Origin: Domibacillus antri
GTDB lineage: Bacteria; Bacillota; Bacilli; Bacillales; Domibacillaceae
Length of the DNA stretch: 64,000 bases
Assembly: GCF_001936625.1 (NCBI RefSeq)
Contig: NZ_MSDU01000004.1
Span: 60,855 to 124,854, forward strand
Direction of reading: 5' to 3'
In this document: in pieces, positions 1 through 10,800 of the stretch
Position numbering within the stretch: position 1 is the stretch's first letter
Layout of the letters: the number at the start of each line of letters is the position of its first letter
Translations under genes and position numbers: made by a program
Notes under the pieces: generated by a model
Databases searched by the model: none
What the model saw: the letters and a program-made list of their open reading frames with translations, nothing else
What the model was told of the DNA's origin: nothing

Positions 1-1446
1 TCTGTTAATCGATTTGCGGCTGGGATTCAATCAGCGGGGATGAAGAAAGGCGATCATATGGCTCTTTTGCTTGGGAACTCTCCTCAATTTATCATTTCAT
101 TATATGGTGCCATGCGTGCCGGCGTGACCGTCATTCCCATCAACCCCATTTATACACCGGATGAAATTGGCTACATTTTGCGAAATGGTGATGTCAAAGC
201 GGTCGTTCTGCTGGATATACTGCTGCCGGCTCTAGAAACATTAAATGAACATCTGCCTTCGATTGATCAATATGTTGTATGTGAATCAGGTGATGAACGG
301 GCAGCTGGTCTCGCTCCGGCCAATTCATCGATTTACACAAAGATGAAAACGTTTTCTTATTTATTGGCGAATGACGGCGCTTTTCAAGAACCGGCTATGG
401 ATGAAGAGGAGACCGCAGTTATTTTATATACATCCGGGACGACAGGAAAACCGAAAGGAGCGATGCTGACGCATAAAAATGTATATTCCAATGCGCGCGA
501 CATTGCGGATTACCTCGATATCTCAGAACAGGATACCGTTGTAACGGTTCTGCCCATGTTTCATGTTTTTTGTCTGACGGTTGCCTTGAATGCGCCGATT
601 GTCCGCGGAGCGACGATGATTATTTTGCCAAGGTTCAGCCCGAAAGAAGTATTTGATGCTGTAAATGCACAGAAAGCGACCATATTTGCCGGTGTACCAA
701 CGATGTATAATTTTCTGTATCAATTCGAGCAGGGAGACCCATCCGACTTTTCATCCATTCGTCTTTGTATTTCAGGAGGGGCTTCTATGCCTGTTTCACT
801 GCTTGAACAGTTCGAGAAAAAATTTAACGTGCAAATCTCAGAAGGGTACGGCCTGTCAGAAGCAAGTCCGGTTACTTGCTTCAATCCGCTCGATCGACCC
901 CGTAAAGCCGGTTCGATCGGCTGCTCTATTTCCAATGTGGAAAACAAAGTTGTCAATGAACTCGGAGAAGAAATGGAGCGCGGTCAAGTAGGTGAATTAA
1001 TCGTCCGAGGACCGAATGTTATGAAAGGCTATTATAAAATGCCGGAAGAAACAGCCGTTACTATTCGAGACGGCTGGCTGTATACTGGAGACCTTGCCCG
1101 TCAGGATGAAGAAGGCTATTTTTATATCGTTGACCGGAAAAAAGATCTGATCATTGTTGGCGGCTACAATGTGTATCCTCGTGAAGTGGAAGAAGTGCTC
1201 TATGCACATCCGGCTATTATTGAAGCGGCAGTTGTCGGTGCGCCGGACCCGGATTACGGAGAAGCTGTTCTGGCTTTCGTTGTGCAAAAAAGAGACGGGC
1301 TGACAGCAGGAGCGGTCATTCAATATTGCAAAGAACACCTTGCAGCGTATAAGATTCCGCGGTCAGTTGAGTTTTTACAGGAGCTGCCGAAAAATACAAC
1401 AGGAAAAATATTAAGGAGGTCATTAAAGGATCAAATATTAAAATAA
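1..1446 (+). CDS. yhfL: Long-chain fatty acid–CoA ligase (5' end outside window)
   Basis: Activates fatty acids to acyl-CoA through an acyl-adenylate. The reading frame is open from base 1, so the start lies upstream; an internal ATG at 40 is not the true start. Visible ANL-family motifs are the phosphate loop [14 protein letters not shown], the adenine-site YGLSEASP, the TGD segment GWLYTGD, and the hinge/C-domain [16 protein letters not shown]. The terminal catalytic lysine lies in the [11 protein letters not shown] motif. The assignment to yhfL rests on this domain set and on synteny with the comK region. A terminator follows 12 bases after the stop. Confidence 0.9.
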   Translation, partial: SVNRFAAGIQSAGMKKGDHMALLLGNSPQFIISLYGAMRAGVTVIPINPIYTPDEIGYILRNGDVKAVVLLDILLPALETLNEHLPSIDQYVVCESGDERAAGLAPANSSIYTKMKTFSYLLANDGAFQEPAMDEEETAVILYTSGTTGKPKGAMLTHKNVYSNARDIADYLDISEQDTVVTVLPMFHVFCLTVALNAPIVRGATMIILPRFSPKEVFDAVNAQKATIFAGVPTMYNFLYQFEQGDPSDFSSIRLCISGGASMPVSLLEQFEKKFNVQISEGYGLSEASPVTCFNPLDRPRKAGSIGCSISNVENKVVNELGEEMERGQVGELIVRGPNVMKGYYKMPEETAVTIRDGWLYTGDLARQDEEGYFYIVDRKKDLIIVGGYNVYPREVEEVLYAHPAIIEAAVVGAPDPDYGEAVLAFVVQKRDGLTAGAVIQYCKEHLAAYKIPRSVEFLQELPKNTTGKILRRSLKDQILK

Positions 1447-1458
1447 ACAAGATGGCCT

Positions 1459-1490
1459 GCGTATGTCCTGCTGGATGTACGCTTTTTTTT
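1459..1490 (+). terminator. Rho-independent terminator after yhfL
   Basis: A 10-bp stem with two G·T pairs (GCGTATGTCC with GGATGTACGC, loop TGCT) is followed by eight T. Confidence 0.85.
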
Positions 1491-1493
1491 CGG

Positions 1494-1522
1494 TTGTCGG
1501 CAAATGAACAAAGCGTTATAAT
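1494..1522 (+). promoter_or_regulatory. SigA-type promoter of azlCD
   Basis: TTGTCG at 1494-1499, a 17-base spacer and a perfect TATAAT at 1517-1522, 28 bases ahead of the azlC start. Confidence 0.7.
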
Positions 1523-1550
1523 TTGTTGAAAAAAGGAGAGAGGAGGAAAA

Positions 1551-2267
1551 ATGGTGGAAACGGCAGCTGCGGAGCGCGGTGAATTTAAAGAAGGGTTTTA
1601 CGCAGGGACTGGTATTGCGATTGGCTATTTCCCTGCGGCACTTACATATGGACTGTTGGCAAAAAGTGCAGAGCTGTCATTCGTTGAAACGATGTCGCTT
1701 AGCATTTTTGTCTTTGCCGGTGCAGCTCAATACATAGCAATTAGTTTAATTGCTCTCGGGACAGGTATTTTTGAAATTGTCCTGACGACATTTATATTAA
1801 ACATCCGGCATTTTTTAATGTCAGCAGCGCTGAATGAAAAAGCGGAAGATGAATCTTTTTGGAAAAAAGCGGCCTATTCGTTTGGCGTAACGGATGAAAC
1901 ATTTTCAGTTGCATCCATGAGGAAGGGCAGCATCAATGCATCGTATATGGCGGGTCTTATTATCATTTCCTATTCGAGCTGGGTCATCAGTTCCGGACTC
2001 GGATACATGGCGGGAAATGCTTTGCCGCAGGTTGTACAGGAAAGCATGGGGGTCGCTCTTTATGCGATGTTTATCGGCTTGCTTGTTCCATTACTGAAAA
2101 CGAGTCATAAAGCAATTATTTTGGCTGGAACAGCCGCTTTGCTAAATTGTATTTTTATTTATTCCGACACGCTTTCAAGCGGCTGGGCAATCATTGTGTC
2201 TACTCTTTTAGCCGCTGTTTCAATTGAAGCAGCTGATCAAATGAAACGAAAGGGGCAATCTTTATGA
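1551..2267 (+). CDS. azlC: AzlC-family branched-chain amino acid exporter subunit
   Basis: Large subunit of an AzlCD (LIV-E type) exporter of branched-chain amino acids or their analogues in the cytoplasmic membrane. The 238 residues are mostly hydrophobic helices and include the family-typical N-terminal stretch GFYAGTGIAIGYFPAALTYG and the FAGAAQ motif. A strong GGAGG lies ahead of the ATG at 1551. The stop overlaps the azlD start by four bases (ATGA), so the two are translationally coupled. Confidence 0.88.
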   Translation: MVETAAAERGEFKEGFYAGTGIAIGYFPAALTYGLLAKSAELSFVETMSLSIFVFAGAAQYIAISLIALGTGIFEIVLTTFILNIRHFLMSAALNEKAEDESFWKKAAYSFGVTDETFSVASMRKGSINASYMAGLIIISYSSWVISSGLGYMAGNALPQVVQESMGVALYAMFIGLLVPLLKTSHKAIILAGTAALLNCIFIYSDTLSSGWAIIVSTLLAAVSIEAADQMKRKGQSL

Positions 2268-2566
2268 GTGCAGAAATGACGGCTATTGTTTTCGGTATGA
2301 CCGCTGTCACCTATATTCCGCGCATGCTTCCTTTTATGATGTTTAAAGGCAAAGAACTGCCCGCTTTCTGGCAGGGCATTTTGCGGAACGTGCCGTATGC
2401 GACATTGGGCGCGCTCATTTTTCCCGGAATTTTAACGTTTCATGAAAATTTATGGTTTGGCATTGCCGGGGCGGCGGCAGCATTTTTCATTGCGTTTACC
2501 GGCGCCAACATTATTTTTACTGTACTCGTTTCGATCGGGATTTTGACGCTGCTATCGATGCTGTGA
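2264..2566 (+). CDS. azlD: AzlD-family small subunit of the amino acid exporter
   Basis: A 100-residue protein with about three to four membrane helices, typical of AzlD, the partner AzlC needs for export. It begins inside the azlC stop (ATGA) and contains the family motif TYIPRMLPF near residue 17. A strong terminator follows after 19 bases, so azlCD is a two-gene operon. Confidence 0.88.
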   Translation: MSAEMTAIVFGMTAVTYIPRMLPFMMFKGKELPAFWQGILRNVPYATLGALIFPGILTFHENLWFGIAGAAAAFFIAFTGANIIFTVLVSIGILTLLSML

Positions 2567-2585
2567 AAGAGGAAATACGCGTTCA

Positions 2586-2622
2586 AAAAGCACCCGTATC
2601 AAATAGATACGGGGCTTTTTTA
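2586..2622 (+). terminator. Terminator of azlCD
   Basis: AAAAGC.CCCGTATC pairs with GATACGGGGCTTTTTT around an AAATA loop, ending in a T run. Confidence 0.85.
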
Positions 2623-2673
2623 GTATTGTATAGGGGTATTCGTTTCGCCCGGGGAAAGATGCATAGAGGAGAA

Positions 2674-2907
2674 TCATGATGCGTGATATTTTTTCTCCAA
2701 ACGCTTTAACTCACCTGAAAGAGTAATAAATGCTGACCGGTCACCGCTATCAAGAGAATGATCGATTTTTTCCATTAAAAGTGCTTTTTCTTGTTTGTAT
2801 AAAATGTCGTTTAAAAAGCTGTCGATAAATTCGCTTACAGCTGTTTTTTCCATTTCACGGGGCATCGGGGACTTCATCATCTCGGCAAAATAATTGTTGT
2901 TTTCCAT
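2674..2907 (-). CDS. yhzC: IDEAL-domain protein YhzC
   Basis: A 77-residue IDEAL-domain protein: the segment VSEFIDSFLNDILYKQEKAL followed by KIDHSLDSGDRSAF is the hallmark of that domain. It is encoded divergently from comK, exactly as yhzC is in B. subtilis. Its function is unknown; IDEAL domains occur in small regulatory or adaptor proteins of Bacillaceae. The start was set at 2907 because GAGGTGATT lies just upstream of that ATG; a longer in-frame extension to 2955 has no such site. Confidence 0.8.
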   Translation of the reverse strand: MENNNYFAEMMKSPMPREMEKTAVSEFIDSFLNDILYKQEKALLMEKIDHSLDSGDRSAFITLSGELKRLEKKYHAS

Positions 2908-3074
2908 TTTAATCACCTCGGATACCTTTTTTATATTATATGAAATTCTAAACAACTAATCAACAGAAAGTTTATAATTTTTAGAAAATTAAATCTTGGT
3001 GCAAATGGGACAAAAATACAGGAACATGTTACGATGAAAACGTGATGACAATTCCTATGAAAAGGGTGGTTACG

Positions 3075-3656
3075 TTGGAACGGAACAAGTCACAGAAAGC
3101 GTTTTGCATTCGGCCGGACACAATGCTGTTAAAACCCGTTGATTTTGGTAATAGCACACTTGTGTACGAAAGCAGTCAAGAACCGGCTTTTATTCCTGAA
3201 AAAACATCAACCATTGTCCAAAAGAGCTGTCTCCGCCACGCATCAACATACGATGGGAGAAAGAAAGCATCAAAGCAGCTGCTTGGTATAAAATCGAAGC
3301 TCCCTCTTGTGATTGATCACGTTGAAGGTATTTATCTTTTCCCAATTGCGTCACATTTAAAACCTGATTGTGTCTGGATTGCTTTGTCTCATGTTAAAAG
3401 CTTGAAAAAAGTTGAAAAAAAGGAGACGGAAGTGACGTTTAAAGATGGCCAGAAGGTGATGGTCCATGCTTCGATTCTGGTACTGTTCAGCCAGATGCAT
3501 CTGGCGATTGAATTAAGAAAAAGACTCAAGATGATCGATCACGACGGCATTGGTAAAAAAGCAGAACGGAAAAGATGGGTCAATGGTCAAAAAAAGATGA
3601 TTATTACGTTTTCGGACAGGAAGGAACGGGAAGAAGAAACAAATTCGAAACGATGA
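3075..3656 (+). CDS. comK: Competence transcription factor ComK
   Basis: Master activator of competence, which binds AT-rich K-boxes (AAAA-N5-TTTT) at DNA-uptake and recombination genes and at its own promoter. The protein aligns by eye with B. subtilis ComK: SCLRHASTYDGRKKA matches SCRFFGSSYAGRKA, and IYLFPIASHLKPDCVWIALSHV matches the FLFPTLSSTRPQCGWISHVHV region. I chose the TTG at 3075 (193 residues, close to the 192 of B. subtilis) because AAAGGGTGG lies five bases upstream; ATGs at 3045 and 3057 lack a good site. Its antagonists and helpers (mecA, med, comZ) are also in this window. Confidence 0.85.
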   Translation: MERNKSQKAFCIRPDTMLLKPVDFGNSTLVYESSQEPAFIPEKTSTIVQKSCLRHASTYDGRKKASKQLLGIKSKLPLVIDHVEGIYLFPIASHLKPDCVWIALSHVKSLKKVEKKETEVTFKDGQKVMVHASILVLFSQMHLAIELRKRLKMIDHDGIGKKAERKRWVNGQKKMIITFSDRKEREEETNSKR

Positions 3657-3680
3657 TTTAACTTGAAAGGGATATAGAGT

Positions 3681-4262
3681 ATGGAATTGCATGAATGGTT
3701 TTCGACAGATAGAATCATGGATTGGATTCATCATTATGAATCGTTTGGACCGCTGCCGGGCTTTTTTTTGCCCCTTCTTGAAGCATTTTTGCCTTTCCTG
3801 CCTTTGTTCGCATTTGTGCTCGCAAATGTGAATGCATTCGGGCTCTGGTTTGGCTTCTTTATTTCTTGGGGCGGTGCTGTGACAGGTTCATTTCTCGTTT
3901 TTTTACTCGTACGCCGCTATGGCCGCGAAAAGATTTTATCATTTTTGAGAAAAAATAAGCAGGTCAATCAGATGATGGACTGGGTAGACCGGCATGGATT
4001 TGCACCGGTGTTTTTATTGCTCTGCTTTCCATTTACCCCTTCAGCCGTCGTCAATATTGTGGCAGGGCTGTCGAAAATCAGCATGGTTCAATATTTGTTT
4101 GCCGTAATGGCCGGAAAAACAGTCATGATTTTTACAATCAGCTATGTTGGTTATGATGTGGCGGCACTCATACATCAGCCGGGCCGTACAGCTGTGATTG
4201 TCTGCATTATGATTGTACTATGGCTGGGCGGTAAGCAGATGGAAAAAAGACTTGGAAAGTAA
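3681..4262 (+). CDS. yhjE: TVP38/TMEM64-family (DedA-like) membrane protein
   Basis: A 193-residue integral membrane protein with about five helices. The core is SNARE-associated/DedA-like: LEAFLPFLPLFAFVLANVNA, then GGAVTGSFLVFLLVRRYG, and later FPFTPSAVVNIVAGLSKIS. It is syntenic with B. subtilis yhjE, upstream of addB. The physiological substrate is unknown; DedA-superfamily proteins are implicated in lipid flipping or ion-dependent transport. A hairpin terminator follows directly. Confidence 0.8.
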   Translation: MELHEWFSTDRIMDWIHHYESFGPLPGFFLPLLEAFLPFLPLFAFVLANVNAFGLWFGFFISWGGAVTGSFLVFLLVRRYGREKILSFLRKNKQVNQMMDWVDRHGFAPVFLLLCFPFTPSAVVNIVAGLSKISMVQYLFAVMAGKTVMIFTISYVGYDVAALIHQPGRTAVIVCIMIVLWLGGKQMEKRLGK

Positions 4263-4291
4263 AAACCATATGATGAATGTGGTTTTCTTTT
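4261..4291 (+). terminator. Terminator of yhjE
   Basis: AAAACCA pairs with TGGTTTT around an 11-base loop, then a CTTTT tail. Confidence 0.6.
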
Positions 4292-4295
4292 ACTT

Positions 4296-4324
4296 TTGAA
4301 CGAACGTATGATCTTTGTTATAGT
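4296..4324 (+). promoter_or_regulatory. SigA-type promoter of addBA
   Basis: TTGAAC at 4296-4301, a 17-base spacer and TATAGT at 4319-4324, 26 bases ahead of addB. The spacer carries a LexA-like site. Confidence 0.75.
4301..4314. promoter_or_regulatory. Imperfect LexA/DinR box in the addBA promoter
   Basis: CGAACGTATGATCT resembles the Bacillus SOS consensus CGAACRNRYGTTYC, with the right half GATC instead of GTTC. It occupies the -35/-10 spacer, where a bound repressor would block polymerase. It is inferred from sequence only. Confidence 0.4.
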
Positions 4325-4350
4325 AAAGTTAATGAAAGGGAGGGATTGTC

Positions 4351-7300
4351 ATGGCGCTGCAATTTGTAGTTGGCCGTTCTGGTTCAGGTAAGACAGACAG
4401 AATGATTGCAGAAATGAAAAAACATGTGCTGGCTGATCCGGAAGGCAGACCGATCATTTATATCGTTCCCGAGCAAATGTCCTTTTTATCTGAATACAGG
4501 CTTGCTGCCGATGATGATCTTGGCGGCATTATTCGGGCGCAGGTTTACAGCTTTACCCGCCTTGCCTGGCGTGTTTTACAGGAAGAAGGGGGGATGAGCC
4601 GACAGCACATTACCCCGGCGGGCCGGAATATTTTAATTCGGAAAATCATTGAAGAAAATCGCGATGAACTGGCTGTTTTTTCAAAGTCGGCTGATAAAAC
4701 GGGTTTTGTCAGCACGGTGGAAGGAATGCTGACTGAGTTCAGACAGTATTTAATCAAACCGTCCGAGATGGAAGAACATCGCAGAACTGTTCCGGCTGCA
4801 CTTGCCGATAAATTAAGGGACCTTCAAAAAATTTACACGGAATTTGATCAGGCATTAGCCGGCAAATATACGGATTCAGAAGATTATATGCGCCTGCTTG
4901 CGGAAAAGACCGGAAAATCGGATTACATTCGGGAGGCCGATATTTACATAGATGGCTTTCACAGCTTTACACCGCAGGAATATGATGTGATCCGTTCACT
5001 TTTGAACCGGGCTCAAAATGTGACGATTGCCATCACCGCTGATCAGGCGTTTCGCCATGAGGACCCGGAAGATATTCACCTTTTCCGGTTAACGGGGCGG
5101 ACGTATCACGATTTATATAAAATGGCTGCTGAAGCCGGTGTCGATGTGAAAGAGGATCTTGTGATCAACGGGCATAAACGTCAAAAAAATGAAGCATTGA
5201 TTCATTTAGAAAGACAGTTTGAGAGGCGCCCTGCACATAAGGCTGAAAAAAGCAGCGGCTTGACACTCATTCAGGCAGCAGGGAGACGGGCTGAAATCGA
5301 AGGAGCAGCACGTGAAATCCGCCGTCTGGCCCGTACGGAAAACTATCGTTATAAACAAATGGCGGTGCTCGTCCGCAACGGAGAAGAGTATCGTCCGATT
5401 ATTGAAACAGTGTTTGACGATTATGAGATTCCTTTTTTTATTGATCAGAAGCGCCCGATGCTGAATCATCCTCTTATCGAGCTGATTCGTTCGTCCATTG
5501 AAGTGATCAGCGGCAGCTGGGGTTATGAAGCTGTTTTTCGAGCTGTCAAAACGGATCTGCTTTTTTCCTTTGATCACCCGCGTGAAAGCATGCGCCGGCG
5601 GATGGATTTACTCGAAAACTATGTCCTTGCTCACGGTATATACGGGGATCGCTGGACGAATGGAGAACGGTGGACATACCGCCGTTATATGGGACTTGAA
5701 TTTACCGGCGCAGCGCAAACGGATGAAGAACGCGCTTTTGAGAATCAGTTGAACGAAATGAAAGAAGAAATAGCAGCGCCGCTTTATCGTCTTCAAAAAC
5801 GATTAACCCGGGCCAAAAACGCACTTGAATGCTGTCGTGCGCTGTATCAATTTATCGAGGAGTTGGACATTCCAAAGAAGATGGAACAGCTGGCAATCGA
5901 AGCGGAAGTACGGGGGGAATTGGCTGCCGCCGCACAGCATAATCAGGCGTGGGATGCGTTGATCGGATTGCTAGATGAGTTTACGGAAGCAGCGGGTGAC
6001 GAGAAAATGAGTGCTAAAAAATTTGCTGCTGTGCTTGATGCCGGCCTTGAAGCACTTGAATTTTCTATTGTCCCGCCTGCCGCAGATCAAGTCATTGTTG
6101 CAAATCCGGAAAAATCACGGCTGGCCGGTATTGAAGCGGCTTTTGTCATCGGCATGAATGACGGTGTATTTCCGGCACGGCAAAAAGAAGATGGGATTCT
6201 TGATGATGAAGAAAGGGCCGCACTTATTTCGGCGGGCATGAATGTAGCGCCGGGAAGCAAAACGAGACTGATGGATGAAGAGTTTGTGGCCTATCGGACG
6301 TTAACGATTCCGGCAAGCCGATTATATGTATCATGGCCGATCGCTGATTCTGAAGGAAAAACGCTGCAGCCTTCCCCGTATATAAAAAGGCTGAAAGAGT
6401 TGTTTGAACAGCCGGCTGAACAGCTGCTGGCGAATGATCCGGCTGATTTGCAGGCGGAGGAACAGCTTAAATACATTTGCCATCCGGAGCCGACATTATC
6501 TTACTTAACGTCACAATTTCAGTTGAAAAAGCGCGGCTATCCGCTCCATTCTTTTTGGTGGGACGCGTACAATTTTTATGTGCAAAGCCCGCTGAAACGA
6601 AAAGCAGGGCATGTGCTGGACAGCTTGTATTATGAAAATAAAACGGATCCGCTTGATGAAAAGACCGGCCTTCATTTGTATGGTACGGATATGATAGCCA
6701 GTGTATCACGGATGGAAACATTCCATTCCTGTGCGTTCAGCCATTTTGTCCGGCATGGATTGAAGCTTCGTGACCGGCTGGTGTACCGTCTGGAAGCACC
6801 GGACATCGGTGATTTATTTCACGGTGCCTTGAAATGGATGGCGGAGGAAGTGGAGAAGAGAGGAATGAAATGGCCGGATTTGACGCCGGAACAGTGCCGT
6901 TCCTTTGCAGAAAGTGCTGTCGAGGAACTCGCGCCAAAGCTTCAAAACCGTATTTTATTGAGCTCTAACCGCTATTCGTACATTCAGCATAAGCTCGAGC
7001 AAATAATTGCCCGCGCTTCAATCGTATTGAGTGATCAGGCAAAAGCAAGCGGGTTTTCACCGGTTGGAATGGAGCTTGCTTTTGGTCCCCGTTCTGAATT
7101 GCCGCCGCTCGTATTTAACTTGAAAAATGGGGCGCGCATGTCGCTTGCCGGCCGAATTGACCGGGTGGACAAAGCAGAAGGGGCTGCCGATACGTATTTA
7201 CGAGTCATAGATTATAAATCAGGAAGCCGGGATATGGACATGACCGAAATCTATTATGGATTCGCCATGCAAATGCTGACGTATCTGGATATCGTGCTGA

Positions 7301-7827
7301 CCCATTCACCGCTTTTGACAGGGACAGAAGCGCGTCCGGGCGGCGTTCTTTATTTCCATGTTCATAATCCGTATTTAAACACAAAAAAATTCATGACAAT
7401 AGAAGAAATCGAAAAAGAGATAATGAAAAGCTTCCGCATGAAAGGGCTCGTTCTCGGAGAGGATGAAGCCATTCATTTAATGGATGAGCAGCTCGAAACC
7501 GGCGATTCACTGATTATTCCAGCCGGCTTCAAAAAAGATGGTACACTTTCAGCCCGGTCGAAAACGGCAGATGATGAATCATTTGACACAATGCGGCGTC
7601 ACGTGCGGCGATTGTATGAAAAAGCGGGAAATGACATTGTGTCCGGTGCTGTTGACATTACACCTTACCGCTACAACAAAAAAATACCGTGTACTTTTTG
7701 CTCTTACCGGCAAGTATGCCAATTTGACGAAACGCTGGATGAAAACAGCTATAGAATCATCCGCCCGCGTAAAAATGAAGAGATTATTCAGAAGATGAAG
7801 GAGGATGACGATGACGGAATTGTATAA
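4351..7827 (+). CDS. addB: AddB subunit of the helicase-nuclease AddAB
   Basis: AddB is one half of the RecBCD-type enzyme that resects double-strand breaks up to Chi for RecA loading. The 1158 residues begin with a Walker A motif (GRSGSGKT, residues 8-15). The C-terminal nuclease domain shows VIDYKSGSRDM, and the iron-sulfur cysteines appear as HSCAF in the middle and CTFCSYRQVC near the end (C-x2-C-x5-C), as known for AddB. A GGGAGGG site precedes the ATG. It overlaps addA by 17 bases. Length and domain order are normal. Confidence 0.95.
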   Translation: MALQFVVGRSGSGKTDRMIAEMKKHVLADPEGRPIIYIVPEQMSFLSEYRLAADDDLGGIIRAQVYSFTRLAWRVLQEEGGMSRQHITPAGRNILIRKIIEENRDELAVFSKSADKTGFVSTVEGMLTEFRQYLIKPSEMEEHRRTVPAALADKLRDLQKIYTEFDQALAGKYTDSEDYMRLLAEKTGKSDYIREADIYIDGFHSFTPQEYDVIRSLLNRAQNVTIAITADQAFRHEDPEDIHLFRLTGRTYHDLYKMAAEAGVDVKEDLVINGHKRQKNEALIHLERQFERRPAHKAEKSSGLTLIQAAGRRAEIEGAAREIRRLARTENYRYKQMAVLVRNGEEYRPIIETVFDDYEIPFFIDQKRPMLNHPLIELIRSSIEVISGSWGYEAVFRAVKTDLLFSFDHPRESMRRRMDLLENYVLAHGIYGDRWTNGERWTYRRYMGLEFTGAAQTDEERAFENQLNEMKEEIAAPLYRLQKRLTRAKNALECCRALYQFIEELDIPKKMEQLAIEAEVRGELAAAAQHNQAWDALIGLLDEFTEAAGDEKMSAKKFAAVLDAGLEALEFSIVPPAADQVIVANPEKSRLAGIEAAFVIGMNDGVFPARQKEDGILDDEERAALISAGMNVAPGSKTRLMDEEFVAYRTLTIPASRLYVSWPIADSEGKTLQPSPYIKRLKELFEQPAEQLLANDPADLQAEEQLKYICHPEPTLSYLTSQFQLKKRGYPLHSFWWDAYNFYVQSPLKRKAGHVLDSLYYENKTDPLDEKTGLHLYGTDMIASVSRMETFHSCAFSHFVRHGLKLRDRLVYRLEAPDIGDLFHGALKWMAEEVEKRGMKWPDLTPEQCRSFAESAVEELAPKLQNRILLSSNRYSYIQHKLEQIIARASIVLSDQAKASGFSPVGMELAFGPRSELPPLVFNLKNGARMSLAGRIDRVDKAEGAADTYLRVIDYKSGSRDMDMTEIYYGFAMQMLTYLDIVLTHSPLLTGTEARPGGVLYFHVHNPYLNTKKFMTIEEIEKEIMKSFRMKGLVLGEDEAIHLMDEQLETGDSLIIPAGFKKDGTLSARSKTADDESFDTMRRHVRRLYEKAGNDIVSGAVDITPYRYNKKIPCTFCSYRQVCQFDETLDENSYRIIRPRKNEEIIQKMKEDDDDGIV

Positions 7828-10800
7828 TATTCCGGAAAAACCGGCGGATGCGCTCTGGACGGATGATCAATGGAAAGCGATTTACGCGCATGGTCGTGAT
7901 ATTTTAGTTGCTGCTGCCGCCGGTTCGGGTAAAACGGCCGTCCTTGTGGAACGGATTATTCAAAAAATAATCCGTGATGATTCACCGGTTGATGTTGATG
8001 AATTGCTTGTCGTGACGTTTACAAATGCAGCCGCAGCGGAAATGAGACACCGGATCGGGGAAGCGCTCGAACGGGAAATTGAGCGCGACCCTTCATCGAA
8101 ACGGCTGCGGCGTCAGCTCCGTCTCTTAAACAAAGCATCGATATCGACACTTCATTCTTTTTGTCTTGAAGTCATTCGCAAATATTATTATATGATCGAT
8201 ATTGATCCGTCATTTCGCATTGCTGACGATACGGAAGCGGTTTTAATCCGGGATGAAGTGCTCGAAGAATTGCTTGAAGAAGAATATGGAAAAGAAAAAA
8301 ATGAATCCTTTTACCGGCTTGTAGATACTTTTTCCGGTGACCGGAGTGATGTGGAACTGCAAAAAGCGGTGATTCGCCTCTATGACTTTTCAAGATCGCA
8401 TCCAAATCCGGAAGAATGGCTGCGCGGACTTTCTGACTTGTATAAAACAACGGAGTTGATTGATGATCTTTCTTTTATCAGTCCGTTAAAAAAAGATATT
8501 CGCTTTCAGCTGGAAAGTGCGCTGGCGCTGTTGGACGAAGGGCTGATGATGACCGAGCTGCCCGGCGGTCCGGTCCCGCGTGCGGAAAACTTTCTTGCTG
8601 ACGCAGCGATGGTCAAAAAGCTTTTACAATGTGATTCGTGGCAAGAGATGTACGATGCGTTTCAAACGGTCAAGTTTCCAACGCTGAAAATGTGCAAAGG
8701 GGACGACTTCGATGAAGAGCTGAAAGAACGCTCCAAAACCGTTCGCGACAATGCGAAAAAGATCATTAATGACTTAAAAGAGACGTTTTTTTCCCGCAAG
8801 CCCGAAAATTGGCTGCGCGATATGGATGAAATGAAGCCTATTGTTGACAGGCTTGCCCAGCTTGTACTTGATTTTGCCAAACGTTATGAAATAGTGAAAA
8901 GAGAACGGGCGATCACTGATTTCAGCGATCTTGAACATTATGCATTGTCGATCTTAATGACAGACGGAGAGCCGTCGGAAGCAGCCGCTTCTTATAAACG
9001 GCGGTTCAAAGAAGTGCTTGTTGATGAATATCAGGATGTCAATATGGTGCAGGAAACGATTGTCAGCCTTGTGTCGGCCAACGATGAGCAAAAAGGCAAT
9101 CTGTTTATGGTGGGGGATGTGAAACAGTCCATTTATCGTTTCCGCCTTGCTGAACCGGGGCTGTTTCTCGGAAAGTATAAACGTTTCAGTGCAGACGGAC
9201 TCGCTTCCGGCTTAAAAATAGGCCTGTCACGCAATTTTAGAAGCCGAAATGAAGTGCTTGATGGAACGAACTATTTATTTCAGCAGATTATGGGCACAGA
9301 AGTCGGAGAAATTGAATACGGTCCTGAAGAAGCGCTTGTACCGGGAGCGGGGTATCCAGATGGTTCCTATCCTATTGAGGTGGCGCTGATGAACAGCGAT
9401 GGGCCGGAAGAAAATGCGGACGAGGAAATGGACCGGGAAGATGCGGAACAATCACAGATTGAATCCCGTTTTATTGCGTCCAAAATAAAAGAATTAATCG
9501 AATCCGGTCAGCCCGTTTATGATCCGAAAACGAAAACAGAACGCCCGGTACAATATCGCGACATCGTCATTTTGATGCGCTCTCTGACATGGGTTCCGGA
9601 AATGATGGAAGAATTTAAACGAGCGGGTATTCCTGTGTATGCCAATACGTCCGGCGGTTACTTTCAGGCAACGGAAATATCGGTCATGCTGTCTTTATTG
9701 CAAGTTGTGGATAATCCGTTTCAAGACATCCCGATTGCCGCTGTACTGCGCTCGCCGATTGTGCGGTGTACAGAAAATGAATTGGCGTTAATCCGGCTTG
9801 CTTCAAAGAAAGGCAGTTATTTTGAGTCGCTGCTTGCCTTTATGGACGACCGGAACAGCGATGCTTCATTGAAGGAAAAGATAAGTCCATTTTTAGAAAA
9901 TCTCGAAAAATGGCGTTCAATCGGGAGAAGCGGTGCGCTGTCTGATTTAATATGGGAGTTATACCGCGATACGAACTTTTACGCATTCGCCGGCGGCATG
10001 CCGGGCGGAAAACAGCGTCAGGCAAACTTGCGTGCATTGTACGACCGCGCCCGGCAGTATGAAGAAACGTCCTTCCGCGGCTTGTTCCGCTTTCTCCGCT
10101 TCATTGACAGGATGCGCGAGCGGGGGGATGATCTAGGTACGGCACGCGCACTGTCCGAGCAGGAAGATGTCGTCCGCATTATGACGATTCATGCGAGCAA
10201 AGGGCTGGAATTTCCGGTCGTGTTTACAGCAGCGGCCGGACGCCCGTTTAATATGATGGATTTAAACGGCCGTGTGTTATTCGATAAAGATTACGGTGTG
10301 GCTGTTAAATATATGAATCCTGATAAGCGGATTGCATGGCCGTCACTCGTTCAGCTGGCATTCCAGCGGAAAAAGAAATTGGAGCTGCTTGCCGAAGAAA
10401 TGCGCGTCCTTTATGTGGCGATGACGCGTGCAAAAGAAAAGTTGATCATCACAGGCTCTGTCAAAAAAGCGGAAAAGAAAATGTCAGGATGGACGCTGGC
10501 CGGCGAACATGACTCCATGCTGCTAAGCGATGCAGTCAGATCATCGGCTTCGTCCTATATGGATTGGATTGGCCCGGCCCTAATGCGGCATGAGGACCTT
10601 GAAGGCGCTCACCCGTTATTGGCTGATCACCCGTCCAGGTTTGATTTTTCTGTTGTGGACTCATCTGAGCTGTTTTTAACGGATGAGCAAAAGGAAGAGC
10701 TGGCGCGGGATACATGGCTGGATTTGATTAAAAATCGTCATCCTTATCCGGAGCAGTCACCGCAAAAAGAAGAAATTGAAGCACGTTTAAATTGGCAATA

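Noticed and set aside
20..60. ATG at 40 as start of the acyl-CoA ligase
   Set aside because: The frame is open to base 1 with conserved N-terminal residues and no Shine-Dalgarno site before the ATG; the gene begins outside the window.
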